A model generated the notes under the pieces. It ran no database searches. It was not told the DNA's origin and saw only the letters and a list, made by a program, of their open reading frames with translations. DNA of 64,000 nucleotides, from the NCBI RefSeq assembly GCF_027912495.1, contig NZ_CP115463.1, forward strand, positions 1,325,501 through 1,389,500, given 5' to 3'. The translations under genes were made by a program, and so were the position numbers. Shown piece after piece: positions 52,573 through 62,053 of this stretch. Positions within the stretch are counted from its first letter, which is position 1; every line of letters begins with the position of its first letter. The stretch comes from Caulobacter sp. NIBR1757. Its GTDB lineage: Bacteria; Pseudomonadota; Alphaproteobacteria; Caulobacterales; Caulobacteraceae.

Positions 52573-52723
52573 GGGCGTGAAACCCCCTGTTGGTTAAAGC
52601 CTGTGGCCGTCCCGATTTGGTACGGTCAGGCTTCTGTGCCGCAGGAGGCGTGCCAAGCTCCCGCAGGGGGCGAAGGACGGGTGTGAAGTTGCGCGCTCCG
52701 GGCGTGTGACTTAGTTACCGGTC

Positions 52724-53665
52724 ATGCGTGACAGACGTGTCTCATGGGTCCAGGACCTGACGTGGCGGGCCGAGGCGGTGGCCTATGACGTCTTCACCTT
52801 CCTGATGCGGCTGATGCCGACCGATTTCGCTTCGGACGTGGGCGGCTGGCTGTTCCGCCGCTTCGGGCCGATGACCAGGACCCATGTCCTGGCCTGGCAG
52901 AACCTGATCCTGGCCTTCCCGGAAAAGGACGAGGCCTGGCGCCAGAAGGTTCTGGGCGACCAGTGGGAGAGCAATGGCCGCACAGTCTTCGAATTCCCGC
53001 AGATGGACAGGATCCTGCCCTCGACGGGACGGGTCGAACTGGTGGGCCGCGAGCGGATGCAGGCGATCCGTGACGGCGGCAAGCCCGTGGTGTTCGTTTC
53101 GGGCCATCTGTCGAACTGGGAAGTGATGCCGGCCGCCATCGTCGACAGCGGCGTCGTCTGCCAGATGACCTACCGGGCGGCCAACAATCCGTATGTGGAC
53201 AAACGCATCCGCGACAGTCGGGCCCGCTATGGCGTGCGGCTGTTCGCGCCGAAGGGCGGCGACGGGGCGCGGGAGCTGCTGGAAGGCATGAAGAAGGGCG
53301 AGTCGGTGGCCCTGATGAACGACCAGAAGTTCAATCGCGGCGGCGTCGCGGCGCCCTTCTTCGGGCGCGAGGTGATGGCGGCGCCCGGCCCCAGCCGCCT
53401 GGCGCTTCGTTTCGGGACGGTTCTGCAGCCGATGAGCGTACAGCGGCTGAAGGGCGCGCGGTTCCGGGCCGTGGTGCATGAGCCGATCGAGGTGCCCGAC
53501 ACCGGCGACAAGACGGCGGACATCGCGGCCGGGGTGGCGGCGGTGACGAAGTTTGTCGAGGATCAGGTGCGCGAGCGGCCGGGCGAATGGTTCTGGGTCC
53601 ACCGGCGCTGGCCGAAGGCGGCCTATGTGGAGCTGGCGGAAAAGGGCCTGGGGCCGCCGCCGTAG
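52724..53665 (+). CDS. LpxL/HtrB-type lipid A acyltransferase
   Basis: A 313-residue inner-membrane acyltransferase adding secondary acyl chains to lipid A. The catalytic motif is VFVSGHLSNWEVMP (HxxxxE). RAANNPYVDKRIRDSR, GESVALMNDQKFNRGGVAAPFFG (the NDQ segment) and PGEWFWVHRRWP are the other family blocks. The length is normal. It is alone, divergent from the XRE regulator. Its TAG stop is immediately followed by a perfect 29-bp inverted repeat. Confidence 0.92.
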   Translation: MRDRRVSWVQDLTWRAEAVAYDVFTFLMRLMPTDFASDVGGWLFRRFGPMTRTHVLAWQNLILAFPEKDEAWRQKVLGDQWESNGRTVFEFPQMDRILPSTGRVELVGRERMQAIRDGGKPVVFVSGHLSNWEVMPAAIVDSGVVCQMTYRAANNPYVDKRIRDSRARYGVRLFAPKGGDGARELLEGMKKGESVALMNDQKFNRGGVAAPFFGREVMAAPGPSRLALRFGTVLQPMSVQRLKGARFRAVVHEPIEVPDTGDKTADIAAGVAAVTKFVEDQVRERPGEWFWVHRRWPKAAYVELAEKGLGPPP

Positions 53666-53666
53666 G

Positions 53667-53756
53667 AATTAATTGGGGACACGCACCATTTTCCGCCGCC
53701 TTGAGTGGACGCACATCCGACACTGACCGGAAAATGGTGCGTGTCCCCAATTAATT
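53667..53756. repeat. Perfect 29-bp inverted repeat with GGGGACACGCAC core, copy 2
   Basis: The arms at 53667-53695 and 53728-53756 are perfect reverse complements around a 32-nt loop. The element starts one base after the acyltransferase stop, and its right end contributes two bases of the TAA stop of the convergent response regulator. The core matches the element at 13083-13170, while the loops are unrelated. Confidence 0.85.
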
Positions 53757-54246
53757 AGATCGCCAGTTCGCGCATCACCTTCGGCTTCACCACCACATCA
53801 TCGATGCCGCGCCGCGACGGCCCGAAATAGTCGGCTGTCCGCACGAAGGGCCGGGGGCGCATGATCACCGTCTCGATCCGGTTCAGGATGGCCCGGGTGG
53901 TCAGGGGCTTGGCGATCATCTCTGTGACGCCGGCGTCGCGGGCCTCGAACACCCGCCCCCGGTCGGCGAAGCCGGTCATCATGATGATCGGCAGATAGAT
54001 GTTCATGCTGTCGCTGGCGCCCCGGACGAGGCGGGTGAAGCTGGCGCCGTCGAGCGGCTGCATCTGGAAATCGACGATGGCCAGATCGGCCGGCCAGTCG
54101 CGCAGGGCTTGCAGCCCCTCCGCGCCATCGCGCGCCTCGCGCACGAGGCGGACACCCACGCCTTTCAGGATGGTGGCGACGATGGAGCGCATGTGGGGGT
54201 TATCGTCCACGAGCAGGACGCGTAGCGACTCCAGACCAAACGACAT
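53755..54246 (-). CDS. Single-domain response regulator
   Basis: With ATG 54246 the protein is 163 residues: a receiver domain (LRVLLVDDNPHMRSIVATIL, acidic pair D14-D15; phospho-acceptor D59 in LAIVDFQM; Lys113 in MIAKPLTT) plus a 40-residue tail (FGPSRRGIDDVVVKPKVMRE) without an output domain. Such proteins act as phosphorelay intermediates or by protein contact. Its stop overlaps the inverted repeat. No kinase is adjacent. Confidence 0.9.
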   Translation of the reverse strand: MSFGLESLRVLLVDDNPHMRSIVATILKGVGVRLVREARDGAEGLQALRDWPADLAIVDFQMQPLDGASFTRLVRGASDSMNIYLPIIMMTGFADRGRVFEARDAGVTEMIAKPLTTRAILNRIETVIMRPRPFVRTADYFGPSRRGIDDVVVKPKVMRELAI

Positions 54247-54396
54247 TGGGCCCCCAGGCAACTTCCAGTGCACAACCGGGCCGTCTGTCTGTGCGAAATA
54301 CGCGCGCCGCGACCCTTGTTCGATCAGTTAGGGGCGCGATGCTTACCGGAGTGTTTAGGATAGCGGACCGGTGGCAAATTCCCCCGGGGCGGGCGC

Positions 54397-55236
54397 TCAG
54401 ACTGGGGCGACCTGACCCACCATGAGCATGGGATCCAGGTGCCGTCCGCGCCAGGTCATGCGCCAGCAGAGGTGCGGGCCGGTGGCCCGGCCGGTCGCGC
54501 CGACCTCGCCGATCTTCGTGCCGCGCTCGACCCGCTGGCCGGCCTGGGCCAGAATTCTCGACTGGTGCAGGTAGATGCTGACCAGGCCCTGACCGTGGTC
54601 GATCATGGTCAGGCCGCCTTCGAAATGCATGCCGGTCTGGGCCATGCTGACGATGCCGCCGGCCGGGGCGAGGATGGCCGTGCCCTTCGGCGCGGCGAGA
54701 TCCGTGCCGTAGTGGGGCCGCTTGGCCTCGCCGTTGAGGATGCGCTGGCCGCCGAACCGGCCCGTGCGCCGCCAGCTTCTGGCCGGCAGGGGCATGGAAA
54801 AGCCGCGGCGGAAGTCCTCGGTGTCGATGCGGCTGGCCAGGGCGGCCAGTTTCAGTTCGTTCTGGGCCTTCAGCCGGGCCAGCAGGGCCGGGTCGCTGGG
54901 GCTGACCTGGTCGTCGGGCAAGCCCGAGATGCGCTGGATGTCGAAGTCCCCGGGGGTCAGTTCGAAGACATGGCTGACGGCGCCGTCGGCGTTGGAGACG
55001 CGCAGGGTTGAGCTGGCGGCGGCGTCGCGGTCGAAGCCGACGACGAACAGGCCGGTCGGGCCGGCGCGGCCGACGGCCTCGTCGTCCAGCCAGATATCGG
55101 CCCGGGGCGCGGTGTGGCCGAAGGCGAAGCCGCCCTGTTGGTAACGCCCGCTGAGGCGCAGGGGCGGGGGCGCCGCGAAGGCGGGGGCCGCGAAGGCCGC
55201 CGAGGTGAGGCCGAGGAGGGCGGACCGCCGGTTCAG
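54397..55236 (-). CDS. M23 family metallopeptidase, apparent CTG start
   Basis: The open frame from CTG 55236 encodes 279 residues: an N-terminal signal (LNRRSALLGLTSAAFAAPAF), a domain of about 90 residues, then the LytM/M23 zinc peptidase domain (HYGTDLAAPKGTAILAPAGG, VSIYLHQSRILA, GEVGATGRATGPHLCWRM). No ATG, GTG or TTG exists in frame before the signal peptide. The CTG overlaps the stop of the upstream DUF2093 gene (CTGA), so termination-reinitiation at CTG is likely. The only standard start, a TTG at 54921, would remove the signal. It acts on peptidoglycan crosslinks in the periplasm. Confidence 0.82.
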   Translation of the reverse strand: MNRRSALLGLTSAAFAAPAFAAPPPLRLSGRYQQGGFAFGHTAPRADIWLDDEAVGRAGPTGLFVVGFDRDAAASSTLRVSNADGAVSHVFELTPGDFDIQRISGLPDDQVSPSDPALLARLKAQNELKLAALASRIDTEDFRRGFSMPLPARSWRRTGRFGGQRILNGEAKRPHYGTDLAAPKGTAILAPAGGIVSMAQTGMHFEGGLTMIDHGQGLVSIYLHQSRILAQAGQRVERGTKIGEVGATGRATGPHLCWRMTWRGRHLDPMLMVGQVAPV

Positions 55237-55448
55237 GAGGTCAGGTCTTTCCAGCGCTTCAGGGCTTCGGCCGGGCCCGCATAGGCTTCCTGATGCTCGG
55301 GGCTCCAGTAGCGCAGGGCGTCGAGCGGGATCTTCACCCCGGTTACGGCGCAGATCACATGCTTGCCCGGCTTGAGGATGGCGAATTCACCGTCCCCGTA
55401 GTGGAGTTGGGCAAGGTCCCGGCCCATGTCGCGGTCGAAGGCGTTCAT
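55233..55448 (-). CDS. DUF2093 family protein
   Basis: A 71-residue protein matching DUF2093, small cytoplasmic proteins found in alphaproteobacteria: LAQLHYGDGEFAILKPGKHV then CAVTGVKIPLDALRYWS and HQEAYAGPAEALKRW. The function is unknown. The conserved Cys precedes a TGVKIPL motif, as expected. It ends overlapping the start of the M23 peptidase gene and is often found next to that gene type. Confidence 0.85.
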   Translation of the reverse strand: MNAFDRDMGRDLAQLHYGDGEFAILKPGKHVICAVTGVKIPLDALRYWSPEHQEAYAGPAEALKRWKDLTS

Positions 55449-55514
55449 GGCGGCAATGTAGCGCGCGGGAGGGCGCGGGCCAAGGACGGGTGTTGAATCT
55501 GCCCCTTCCTTTCC

Positions 55515-55640
55515 GTCATCCCGGCCGGAGCACGGAGTGCGGAGAGCCGGGACCCAGGGGGTGAAGGATCAGGCTGGTGCAGCTGCTCTTGCGCGCCGCC
55601 CCTGGGTCCCGGCTCTGCGCTGCGCTCCGGCCGGGATGAC
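55515..55640. repeat. Intergenic inverted repeat, GTCATCCCGG/GGACCCAGGGG type, copy 2
   Basis: GTCATCCCGGCCGGAGC and GGGACCCAGGGG on the left pair with CCCCTGGGTCCC and GCTCCGGCCGGGATGAC on the right. It is related to 37058-37193, with the same outer and inner blocks and different middles. It lies just downstream of xseA. Confidence 0.82.
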
Positions 55641-55644
55641 AGAT

Positions 55645-57162
55645 TTAAAAGAGGTCGCCTTGTTGGGTAGGAGGCGGCGGGGCCTTTTTCGGAGCTGCCT
55701 TCGCTACCGGCGGCGGTGGGGCGACATGGCCCCCTTCGCCATCGATCACCGCCTGGCGTGTGGTGTCCTCGAACATCAGGTTGACCGCCTCGCCGGAGGC
55801 CAGCGGGCCGCCCTGGCGAACCAGCGAGCCGTCGGGCCGGGTGACCAGGGCGAAGCCGTTGCGCAGGGGGCGCTTGGGGTCGAGGGACAGGCGCAGCTTG
55901 TCGAGGGCTTCGAGCCGCTGGCGGCGGTCGGAGAGCACCTTGTCGGCGCATTGGCCCATGCGGCGGCCGAGGTCGGCCAGGCGCTGATGCTCGCGGGTGG
56001 TGTCGGAGGCGCGGCGCATGGCGGCGTCGAGGCGGGCGCCGAGGGCGGTCAGGGTCTGCTTGCCCAGATCGGCGCGGCGCTGCAGCAGGCCGGGCTTGAG
56101 GGGCGAGGCGATGGCGGCCAGGCGATTGGCGTGCAGGTCGAGGTTACGGCGCAGGCCGCCGCTGAGGTGGCTGGCCGCGTAGTCCAGGCGCTGGCTGGCG
56201 GCGGCGGTGAGGTCCTGCGGGCGCGGCAGCCCCCGGGCGCTGGCGGCCAGGCGGGTGCGGCGGTCCTCGATCATCCGGCCGGCGACGCGGCTCAGACGCT
56301 GGTCGAGCCCGGAGACGGCGGCGCGAAGCTCGGCCAGCACCGGCGTGGCCATCTCGGCGGCGGCGGTGGGCGTGGGCGCGCGGCGGTCTGAGACGAAGTC
56401 GATCAGGGTGGTGTCGGTCTCGTGGCCGACGGCGCTGATCAGGGGGATGGTCCCCTCGAAGACGGTGCGGGCCAAGGCCTCGTCGTTGAAGGCCCAGAGG
56501 TCTTCGACCGAGCCGCCGCCGCGGGCGACGATCAGCACGTCGGGCCGGGGGACCGGACCGCCTAGCTGCATGGCGTTGAAGGCGCGGATGGCGGCGGCGA
56601 CCTGGCCGGCGGCGGCGTCGCCCTGCACGACCACCGGCCAGACGACGACACGGCAGGGCCAGCGGTCGCGGATGCGGTGCAGGATGTCGCGGATGACGGC
56701 GCCGGTCGGGCTGGTGATCACCCCGACGACGGCCGGCATGGCCGGGATCGGTCGCTTGCGTTCGGGGCGGAACAGGCCCTCGTCGGCGAGTTTGGCCTTC
56801 AGCCGCTCGAGTTGGGCGAGCAGGGCGCCGACGCCGGCCGCCTCCATGGTCTCGATGACGATCTGGTAGCGGCTGCCGGCCGGGAAGGTGGTGATGCGGC
56901 CGGTGACGATGACTTCCAGGCCCTGCTCCGGGCGGACCTGCAGATTGCGTACGCTACCCTTCCAGACGACGCCGTCGAGGCTGGCCTTCTCGTCCTTGAG
57001 GGTCAGGTAGACGTGGCCGCTGGAGTGGTGGGTGACCTTGGAGAGCTCGCCGCGCAGACGGACGAAACCGTAGGCGTCCTCGAGCGTGCGCTTGAGGGCG
57101 AAGGCCAGTTCCGAGACGGAATAGGCCTGGGCGTTGCTGGCGGGAGTTTCGACGTCGGTCAC
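55645..57162 (-). CDS. xseA: Exodeoxyribonuclease VII large subunit
   Basis: A 505-residue nuclease subunit: an N-terminal OB fold ([40 protein letters not shown]), a catalytic domain with [39 protein letters not shown] and [18 protein letters not shown], then a long coiled-coil and a C-terminal region. The extreme C-terminus QQGDLF resembles a beta-clamp-binding motif. The start is GTG 57162. ExoVII with XseB degrades single-stranded DNA from both ends; XseB is not in this window. Confidence 0.95.
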   Translation of the reverse strand: MTDVETPASNAQAYSVSELAFALKRTLEDAYGFVRLRGELSKVTHHSSGHVYLTLKDEKASLDGVVWKGSVRNLQVRPEQGLEVIVTGRITTFPAGSRYQIVIETMEAAGVGALLAQLERLKAKLADEGLFRPERKRPIPAMPAVVGVITSPTGAVIRDILHRIRDRWPCRVVVWPVVVQGDAAAGQVAAAIRAFNAMQLGGPVPRPDVLIVARGGGSVEDLWAFNDEALARTVFEGTIPLISAVGHETDTTLIDFVSDRRAPTPTAAAEMATPVLAELRAAVSGLDQRLSRVAGRMIEDRRTRLAASARGLPRPQDLTAAASQRLDYAASHLSGGLRRNLDLHANRLAAIASPLKPGLLQRRADLGKQTLTALGARLDAAMRRASDTTREHQRLADLGRRMGQCADKVLSDRRQRLEALDKLRLSLDPKRPLRNGFALVTRPDGSLVRQGGPLASGEAVNLMFEDTTRQAVIDGEGGHVAPPPPVAKAAPKKAPPPPTQQGDLF

Positions 57163-57260
57163 CGGGAGACTCTAGCGGGAAGGATGAGTCGCGGGAAACA
57201 ACGAACAACGGCGGCGACCTTGCGGCCACCGCCGTTGAACACCCCCATAGAGGAAGGGTT

Positions 57261-57797
57261 TTAGATGTAGCGGCGCAGCGAGCGGGCCAGTTCGTTGGGG
57301 CCGGCCTTCTTCTTGCCGGTCTGGGCCGGCTGATAGGCGACGCGGGCGTGGTCGACGCAGTAGACGCCTTCGCTGGCACGGCGGCCGCAGAAGGTGAACT
57401 CGTCGCTGGAGGGGTCGCCGATCGGCCACTTGCACATGTGGGCGCCCAGGGTCAGCACGGTGGCCGAACCGGGGGCCTCGACGCGGACGATGTGGGTCGG
57501 CGGGGCGGCGTTGCCGATCGGGGGCGGGCCGCTGGTGGTGGTGGTGACGACCGGCTCGACCACGCGGCGCGGGGCCGACGGGGTGGCGGTGGTGACCGGA
57601 CGGGCCGGGCGCGGCGCCTTGAACACCGGGCGGGCCGGTTGCGACGGCGCGGCGCGGCCGCTGAGGCCCAGGCGGTGGACCTTGCCGATGACGGCGTTGC
57701 GAGTGACCCCGCCAAGCTGTTTGGCGATCTGGCTGGCGGACAGACCGTCCAGCCACAGCTTCTTGAGAACATCCACGCGTTCGTCGGTCCAACCCAT
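57261..57797 (-). CDS. gcrA: Cell cycle regulator GcrA
   Basis: The ATG at 57797 gives 178 residues beginning MGWTDERVDVLKKLWLDGLS, then ASQIAKQLGGVTRNAVIGKV and HRLGLSGRA: the GcrA DNA-binding domain. The C-terminal TLGAHMCKWPIGDPSSDEFT and CGRRASEGVYCVDHARVAY region binds sigma-70. GcrA activates promoters carrying CcrM-methylated GANTC sites and oscillates with CtrA, DnaA and CcrM through the cell cycle. The Pro/Thr-rich linker is long. Its presence is the strongest taxonomic marker in the window. Confidence 0.96.
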   Translation of the reverse strand: MGWTDERVDVLKKLWLDGLSASQIAKQLGGVTRNAVIGKVHRLGLSGRAAPSQPARPVFKAPRPARPVTTATPSAPRRVVEPVVTTTTSGPPPIGNAAPPTHIVRVEAPGSATVLTLGAHMCKWPIGDPSSDEFTFCGRRASEGVYCVDHARVAYQPAQTGKKKAGPNELARSLRRYI

Positions 57798-57936
57798 CGA
57801 TAACCCCTTCAGGCTTTGAGGCGGACCGGTAAGCCCCACACGAACCGGCCCTATATCTTGTGTCCGGCAGGTCATTTCGACCTGCTCACTACCAGATATC
57901 GTAAACCTTTTGTTAAGACACACAATGGGTGGCAGT

Positions 57937-57967
57937 GATTCTGTCCACAGGATCAAGATGTTGAATC
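57937..57967. promoter_or_regulatory. Two GANTC sites and a DnaA-box-like sequence upstream of gcrA
   Basis: GATTC (57937-57941) and GAATC (57963-57967) are CcrM methylation sites. Between them TGTCCACAG (57942-57950) differs from a DnaA box in one or two positions. TTAA at 57913-57916 is a half CtrA site. In Caulobacter gcrA is controlled by DnaA and CtrA, so these are plausible control sites. Confidence 0.4.
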
Positions 57968-58028
57968 GCCGTTCGCCGAACCGTCACGGTCGGGGGTGCT
58001 TGCGCATCGGAGCGCCCGCGCGCATTTG

Positions 58029-58856
58029 ATGGCCATGAAGGATATGGCCGCCGCTCCCACGCCGCCCCAGCCGCGCGACTACGCCGGGTTCAACTGGACG
58101 GGTTTCCAGACGCTCTACCTCAAGGAGGTGCGCCGCTTCTGGAAGGTCGGAATGCAGACGGTGGCGGCCCCGGTGGTCACCAGCCTGCTGTATATGATGG
58201 TGTTTGTCGTCGCCGTGCGCGGCGCCGCGCCGCCGATCAGCGGGGTGGCGTTCGCGACCTTCGTGGCGCCCGGGCTGATCATGATGACCATCCTGAACAA
58301 CGCCTTCGCCAACTCCTCATCCAGCCTGTTGCAGGCCAAGATGATGGGGCTGACGTCCGACTTCATGACCCCGCCGCTGTCGCCCCTGGAGCAGGTTGCG
58401 GCGTTTAGCCTCGGGGCCGGGACTCGCGGGATCGTGGTCGGTTTCGTCACCGCGGTGGTCTGCGCCCTGCTGCCCAACGTCCATATGACCTTCGTTCAGC
58501 CCTGGGCGATTCTCTACTTCGGGGTCGGCGCCTCGCTGATCCTTGGGTTCGTCGGCATCCTGACCGGGCTGTGGTCGGAGAAGTTCGATCACCTGGCGGC
58601 GATCACCAACTTCCTGATCATGCCGATGACCTTCCTGTCGGGCACCTTCTACCTGGTCGACAAGCTGCCCGAGCCCTTCCGCACGGCCAGCCATTTCAAC
58701 CCCTTCTTCTATCTGATCGACGGCTTCCGTTACGGCTTCATCGGCCATGCCAACGGCAACCTGACGGCCGGCGTACTGATGACGGCGGTGCTGACCGTCG
58801 GGCTGGCGGTGACCTGCTGGCTGCTGTTCCGCGCCGGCTGGCGGCTCAAGACCTAG
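58029..58856 (+). CDS. ABC-2 type transporter permease
   Basis: A 275-residue inner-membrane permease with six hydrophobic segments. TGFQTLYLKEVRRFWKVGMQ at the start, then MMTILNNAFANSSSSLLQAK, and PMTFLSGTFYLVDKLP followed by HFNPFFYLIDGFRYGFIGHA are the ABC-2 permease signature region, as in multidrug or polysaccharide exporters (YadH/NodJ-like). I prefer ATG 58029 over the earlier 57996 start. The ATPase partner is not in this window; gcrA lies upstream on the other strand. It is 10 nt from the M28 peptidase gene. Confidence 0.88.
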   Translation: MAMKDMAAAPTPPQPRDYAGFNWTGFQTLYLKEVRRFWKVGMQTVAAPVVTSLLYMMVFVVAVRGAAPPISGVAFATFVAPGLIMMTILNNAFANSSSSLLQAKMMGLTSDFMTPPLSPLEQVAAFSLGAGTRGIVVGFVTAVVCALLPNVHMTFVQPWAILYFGVGASLILGFVGILTGLWSEKFDHLAAITNFLIMPMTFLSGTFYLVDKLPEPFRTASHFNPFFYLIDGFRYGFIGHANGNLTAGVLMTAVLTVGLAVTCWLLFRAGWRLKT

Positions 58857-58866
58857 AGGGACCTTC

Positions 58867-59739
58867 ATGCGTTCTGTTCTGACCGCCCTGCTGGCGGGAT
58901 CCCTCTGCCTCGCCGGCCTGCCGGCCTCGGCCGGTACCCGCGAAGATGTGGCCAGCTTCGTTCAGCCGACCCAGGCCGGGCGGCTGGCGGCGCTGGAAGC
59001 GTTGCTGAAGCGCGAAGGCCTGGCTTATGAGATCCAGACCTTCGAGGGCGGTCCCAAGGGCAAGCCCATGCAGGGCCGAAACGTCGTGGTCACCCTCGGC
59101 AAGGGCCAGCGCGACCTGCTGCTCACCGCCCACTATGACGCCGAGGTGCTGAAGGACGGAACCCTGGCTGGCGCCGTGGTCGACAACGCCGCCTCGGTGG
59201 TCGCCATCATCCAGGCCGCGAAAACGCTCGGCGCCGGCAAGCTCAAGCACCGCCTACGAGTGATCTTCTTCGACCAGGAGGAGCTGGGCCTCCTCGGCGC
59301 CAAGGCCTATGTGGCCGGGCCGGACGGCGGCCGGGTGGCGGCGGTCATAAACTTCGACGTCAACGGCTATGGCGACACCCCCTTCTTCGCCGACCCCAAG
59401 GACCCGGCCCTGGCCAAGGCCGTGCGGCAGGCCTGCCTTGCGGCCGCCGAGGACTGCCTGGCGTTCGGGGCCTATCCACCCAGCGACCACCTGGCCTTCC
59501 GCAAGGCTGGCGCGCCGGAGACGTCGTTCAGCATCCTGCCGGCCCGTGAGGCGCACCAGCTGTGGCTGTTCGCCAACGCCGGCAAGACCTCGCAGATGGA
59601 GGCGGGGTTCCTCCCCAAGGTGCTGGGCCTGATCCACACCCCGAACGACAACATGGACGCGGTTGATCCGGCCACGGTCGAACGGGCCGGCAGGCTGGCG
59701 GTGGAATTGGTCAGGGCGGCTGACAGAACGGTCAAATAG
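58867..59739 (+). CDS. Secreted M28 family metallopeptidase
   Basis: A 290-residue exported zinc peptidase. Signal peptide 1-22. Zinc ligands and catalytic residues lie in LLLTAHYDAEV, GAVVDNAASVVAII, IFFDQEELGLLGAKAY (Glu-Glu), VINFDVNGYGD and LIHTPNDNMDAV. M28 enzymes are aminopeptidases or act on modified dipeptides and glutaminyl substrates. It probably shares a transcript with the ABC permease 10 nt upstream; a functional link is unproven. Confidence 0.9.
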   Translation: MRSVLTALLAGSLCLAGLPASAGTREDVASFVQPTQAGRLAALEALLKREGLAYEIQTFEGGPKGKPMQGRNVVVTLGKGQRDLLLTAHYDAEVLKDGTLAGAVVDNAASVVAIIQAAKTLGAGKLKHRLRVIFFDQEELGLLGAKAYVAGPDGGRVAAVINFDVNGYGDTPFFADPKDPALAKAVRQACLAAAEDCLAFGAYPPSDHLAFRKAGAPETSFSILPAREAHQLWLFANAGKTSQMEAGFLPKVLGLIHTPNDNMDAVDPATVERAGRLAVELVRAADRTVK

Positions 59740-59841
59740 CGCCCCAAAACGTTGACATTCCGGCGTTCCGAGGCAACAACGCCAAGCCTTCCGGTCCCGT
59801 CGCGAACCCGCTGCGGGGCCTTCACCTTTTGGGAGGCAACC

Positions 59842-61059
59842 TTGTCCACTCAACAGTCCGCCAAGCCCGTCAACGACCACATCATGGGCGTCTACAACCG
59901 CGCCCCGCTGGCCGTCGAACGAGGCGAGGGTGTCCGACTGTGGGATGAGGACGGGCGCGAGTATCTCGACTGCGTGGCGGGCATCGCCACCAACGGGCTC
60001 GGCCACTGCCACCCCAAGCTGGTCGCGACCCTGAAGGAACAGGGCGAAAAGCTCTGGCACACCTCCAACATCTTCCGCATCCCAGGCCAGGAAAAGCTGG
60101 CCACGCGGCTGTGCGAGGAGACTTTCGCCGATGTGGTGTTCTTCACCAACAGCGGCACCGAGGCCATCGAGTGCGCCTTGAAGACGGCCCGCAAGTACCA
60201 CACCGCCAACGGCAACCCCGAGCGGGTGGTCATCTACGGCTTCGATGGCAGCTTCCACGGCCGGTCGTACGCGGCCATCAACGCGGCCGGTAACCCCGGC
60301 TACGTCGAGGGCTTCGGCCCCCGGCTGGAAAACTACAGCCAGCTGAAGTGGGGCGACCACGAGGCCATCAAGGCGGCGATCGCCGATCCGACCACGGCGG
60401 CGATCATCGTCGAGCCGGTGCAGGGCGAAGGCGGCGCGCGCGCCATGCCGGAAGTCTGCCTGCGCGGCTTGCGGCAGCTGACCCGCGAGCACGGCGTGCT
60501 GGTGATCTTCGACGAGGTCCAGTGCGGCATGGGTCGGACCGGCAAGCTGTTCGCCCACGAGTGGGCCGAGGACGCCGCGCCCGACATCATGTGCGTGGCC
60601 AAGGCGCTGGGCGGCGGTTTCCCGGTCGGGGCCTGCCTGGCTTCGGCGGAAGCGGCCAAGGGCATGACCGTGGGCGTCCACGGCTCGACCTTCGGCGGCA
60701 ACCCCCTGGCCATGGCCGTCGGCCTGACCGCCTTCAACGAGATCGCCAAGGAAGAGACCCTGCAGCACGTCCGCGAAGTGGCGGGCTACTTCGTGCAGCA
60801 GCTGTCGGGCCTGGCCGACCGCTTCCCGGACGTGATCAGCGAGATCCGCGGCAAGGGCCTGCTGATCGGTCTGAAGCTGATCCCCAACAACCGCGAGTTC
60901 ATGGGCATCGCCCGTGACCAGGGCCTGCTGGTGGCCGGCGGCGGCGACAATCTGGTGCGGCTGCTGCCGTCCCTGCTGATCACCCAGGAAGAGGCCCGCG
61001 AGGCCGTGACCAAGCTGGAACAGGCCTGCGAGGTTGTTCGGGCGAAGGCGACGGCATGA
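59842..61059 (+). CDS. argD: Acetylornithine aminotransferase
   Basis: A 405-residue PLP aminotransferase of arginine (and possibly lysine) synthesis. It has [53 protein letters not shown], the [19 protein letters not shown] block and the PLP lysine in [16 protein letters not shown]. The TTG start at 59842 has GGGAGG 5 nt upstream. Its stop overlaps the argF ATG (ATGA), so argD-argF form a coupled operon. Confidence 0.95.
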   Translation: MSTQQSAKPVNDHIMGVYNRAPLAVERGEGVRLWDEDGREYLDCVAGIATNGLGHCHPKLVATLKEQGEKLWHTSNIFRIPGQEKLATRLCEETFADVVFFTNSGTEAIECALKTARKYHTANGNPERVVIYGFDGSFHGRSYAAINAAGNPGYVEGFGPRLENYSQLKWGDHEAIKAAIADPTTAAIIVEPVQGEGGARAMPEVCLRGLRQLTREHGVLVIFDEVQCGMGRTGKLFAHEWAEDAAPDIMCVAKALGGGFPVGACLASAEAAKGMTVGVHGSTFGGNPLAMAVGLTAFNEIAKEETLQHVREVAGYFVQQLSGLADRFPDVISEIRGKGLLIGLKLIPNNREFMGIARDQGLLVAGGGDNLVRLLPSLLITQEEAREAVTKLEQACEVVRAKATA

Positions 61060-61991
61060 GCGAGGTCCGGCACTTCATCGACCTCTGGAAGCTCGAAGCC
61101 TCGACCCTCCGGACCATTCTCGACGACGCTCATACCCGCAAGGCCAGCCGCCGTGGCTGGACGACCGGCATGGTCGATCATGACGCGCCGGCCAAAGGCC
61201 GACGGCTGGCGATGATCTTCGAGAAGCATTCGACGCGGACCCGATTCAGCTTCGACGCCGCCATGCACCAGCTGGGCGGCGCGACCCTGATCTCGACGGC
61301 GGCCGACATGCAGCTGGGCCGGGGCGAGCCGATCGACGACACCGCCAAGGTGCTGTCGCGGATGGTCGACGCGGTGATGATCCGTGCCAACCGCCACGAC
61401 GACGTCCAGCTGTTCGCCCAGAACAGCACGGTGCCGGTGATCAATGGCCTGACCGACAAGAGCCATCCCTGCCAGATCATGGCCGACCTGCTGACCTTCG
61501 AGGAAAAGCTCGGGCCGGTGAAGGGCAAGACCCTGGCCTGGGTCGGGGACGGCAACAATGTCTGCGCCAGCTTCATCCATGCGGCCTCGAAGTTCGGCTT
61601 CAAGCTGAACATCGCCTGCCCGCCGCAGTACCATCCCGACCTGCACGACCTGGCCCGCGCGGCCGAGCAGCAGGGCCGGGTGGAGCTGACCGACGATCCC
61701 ATGGCCGCCGTTCGCGGGGCCCATGCGGTGATCGCCGACACCTGGGTCAGCATGGGCGACGCCGACGGGGAAGCCCGGCTCGACGCCTTCGAGGCCTATC
61801 AGGTCGACGAGGCGCTGATGGACAAGGCGCACCAGGACGCGGTGTTCATGCACTGCCTGCCGGCCCACCGGGGCGAGGAAGTGACCGACGAGGTCATGGA
61901 CGGCCCCCGCTCGGTGATCTGGGACGAGGCGGAAAACCGCATCCATGCCCAGAAGTCGATCCTGGCCTGGTGTTTCGGGGCCATCGGCTGA
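61056..61991 (+). CDS. argF: Ornithine carbamoyltransferase
   Basis: A 311-residue enzyme making citrulline from ornithine and carbamoyl phosphate. [20 protein letters not shown] is the carbamoyl-phosphate site, [19 protein letters not shown] the HPCQ site, [15 protein letters not shown] and [16 protein letters not shown] the ornithine site. It follows argD with a 4-nt overlap and ends before a strong hairpin terminator. Confidence 0.96.
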   Translation: MSEVRHFIDLWKLEASTLRTILDDAHTRKASRRGWTTGMVDHDAPAKGRRLAMIFEKHSTRTRFSFDAAMHQLGGATLISTAADMQLGRGEPIDDTAKVLSRMVDAVMIRANRHDDVQLFAQNSTVPVINGLTDKSHPCQIMADLLTFEEKLGPVKGKTLAWVGDGNNVCASFIHAASKFGFKLNIACPPQYHPDLHDLARAAEQQGRVELTDDPMAAVRGAHAVIADTWVSMGDADGEARLDAFEAYQVDEALMDKAHQDAVFMHCLPAHRGEEVTDEVMDGPRSVIWDEAENRIHAQKSILAWCFGAIG

Positions 61992-62005
61992 ACGGACGCG
62001 AAAAG

Positions 62006-62031
62006 GGGGCGGCTCCGGAAGGAGCCGCCCC
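62006..62031. terminator. Bidirectional terminator between argF and the next gene
   Basis: GGGGCGGCTCC and GGAGCCGCCCC form a perfect 11-bp stem with a GGAA loop. On the minus strand it is followed by CTTTT, so it best serves the convergent gene at 62054, but it is also placed to stop argF transcripts. Confidence 0.8.
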
Positions 62032-62053
62032 AGTTCGTTCAGGGCAGGAAAAT

